A stretch of DNA of 11,926 nt from Caldilineaceae bacterium (lineage in GTDB: Bacteria; Chloroflexota; Anaerolineae; Caldilineales; Caldilineaceae). Below are positions 11,920 through 11,926 of the stretch, one piece after another (within the stretch, counting starts at the first letter, position 1; every line of letters begins with the position of its first letter). The stretch lies in the NCBI GenBank assembly GCA_022842065.1, contig JALHQH010000099.1:1-11926 (forward strand), written 5' to 3'. Below the pieces are notes generated by a model. The model did no database searches, was not told where the DNA came from, and was given only the letters and a program-made list of their open reading frames with translations. The position numbers and the translations under genes were made by a program.

Positions 11920-11926
11920 CTGTTAT

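Overview
The window is a compact, moderately GC-rich bacterial stretch with eight convincing protein genes and an unusual density of palindromic and tandem repeats between them. Protein resemblances (DUF1990/YndJ pair, PadR with an FtsX-type permease, cytosolic formylglycine-type sulfatase, gatC next to gatA) and the repeat-rich spacers suggest a Chloroflexota-like genome. That placement is inference from family resemblance, not proof. No tRNA, rRNA, CRISPR array or transposase gene was found.

Layout. 1-422: no gene; it holds a nested palindromic, MITE-like element (93-341), then a near-consensus promoter overlapped by an 18-bp perfect palindrome. 423-2790 (+): a PadR repressor, an FtsX-type ABC permease and a small four-helix membrane protein, joined by two ATGA stop/start overlaps. 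2791-3176: no gene; two inverted-repeat elements, one a multi-hairpin cruciform. 3177-5462 (+): a DUF1990 protein, a YndJ-like membrane protein and an ABC ATPase. The ATPase is the natural partner of the permease 2.4 kb upstream, so I read 423-5462 as one functional exporter/membrane-stress module split by the DUF1990-YndJ pair. 5478-7608 (-): a sulfatase followed by a TauE/SafE-type anion permease with overlapping ends, facing the ABC gene with a 15-base gap.

7609-8132: the divergent spacer between the sulfatase and gatC. It contains inverted and tandem 8-bp repeats, a TTGACA-17-TATACT promoter, a 27-codon leader ORF with clustered Asn codons, two hairpins sharing interchangeable arms, and a strong intrinsic terminator just before gatC. 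No plus-strand gene lies upstream, so this looks like a transcription attenuator for gatCA, the amidotransferase that makes Asn-tRNA and/or Gln-tRNA. This is the most interesting signal in the window. 8133-10066 (+): gatC and gatA, separated by two more palindromic elements; gatB is not in the window.

10067-10484: no large gene; a 21-bp perfect operator-like palindrome over an extended -10, a leader hairpin, a possible 30-aa hydrophobic ORF and a second candidate promoter. 10485-11738 (+): a fold-type I PLP aminotransferase. 11739-11926: short TTGCA tandem repeats, a small hairpin and a 21-bp-arm inverted repeat.
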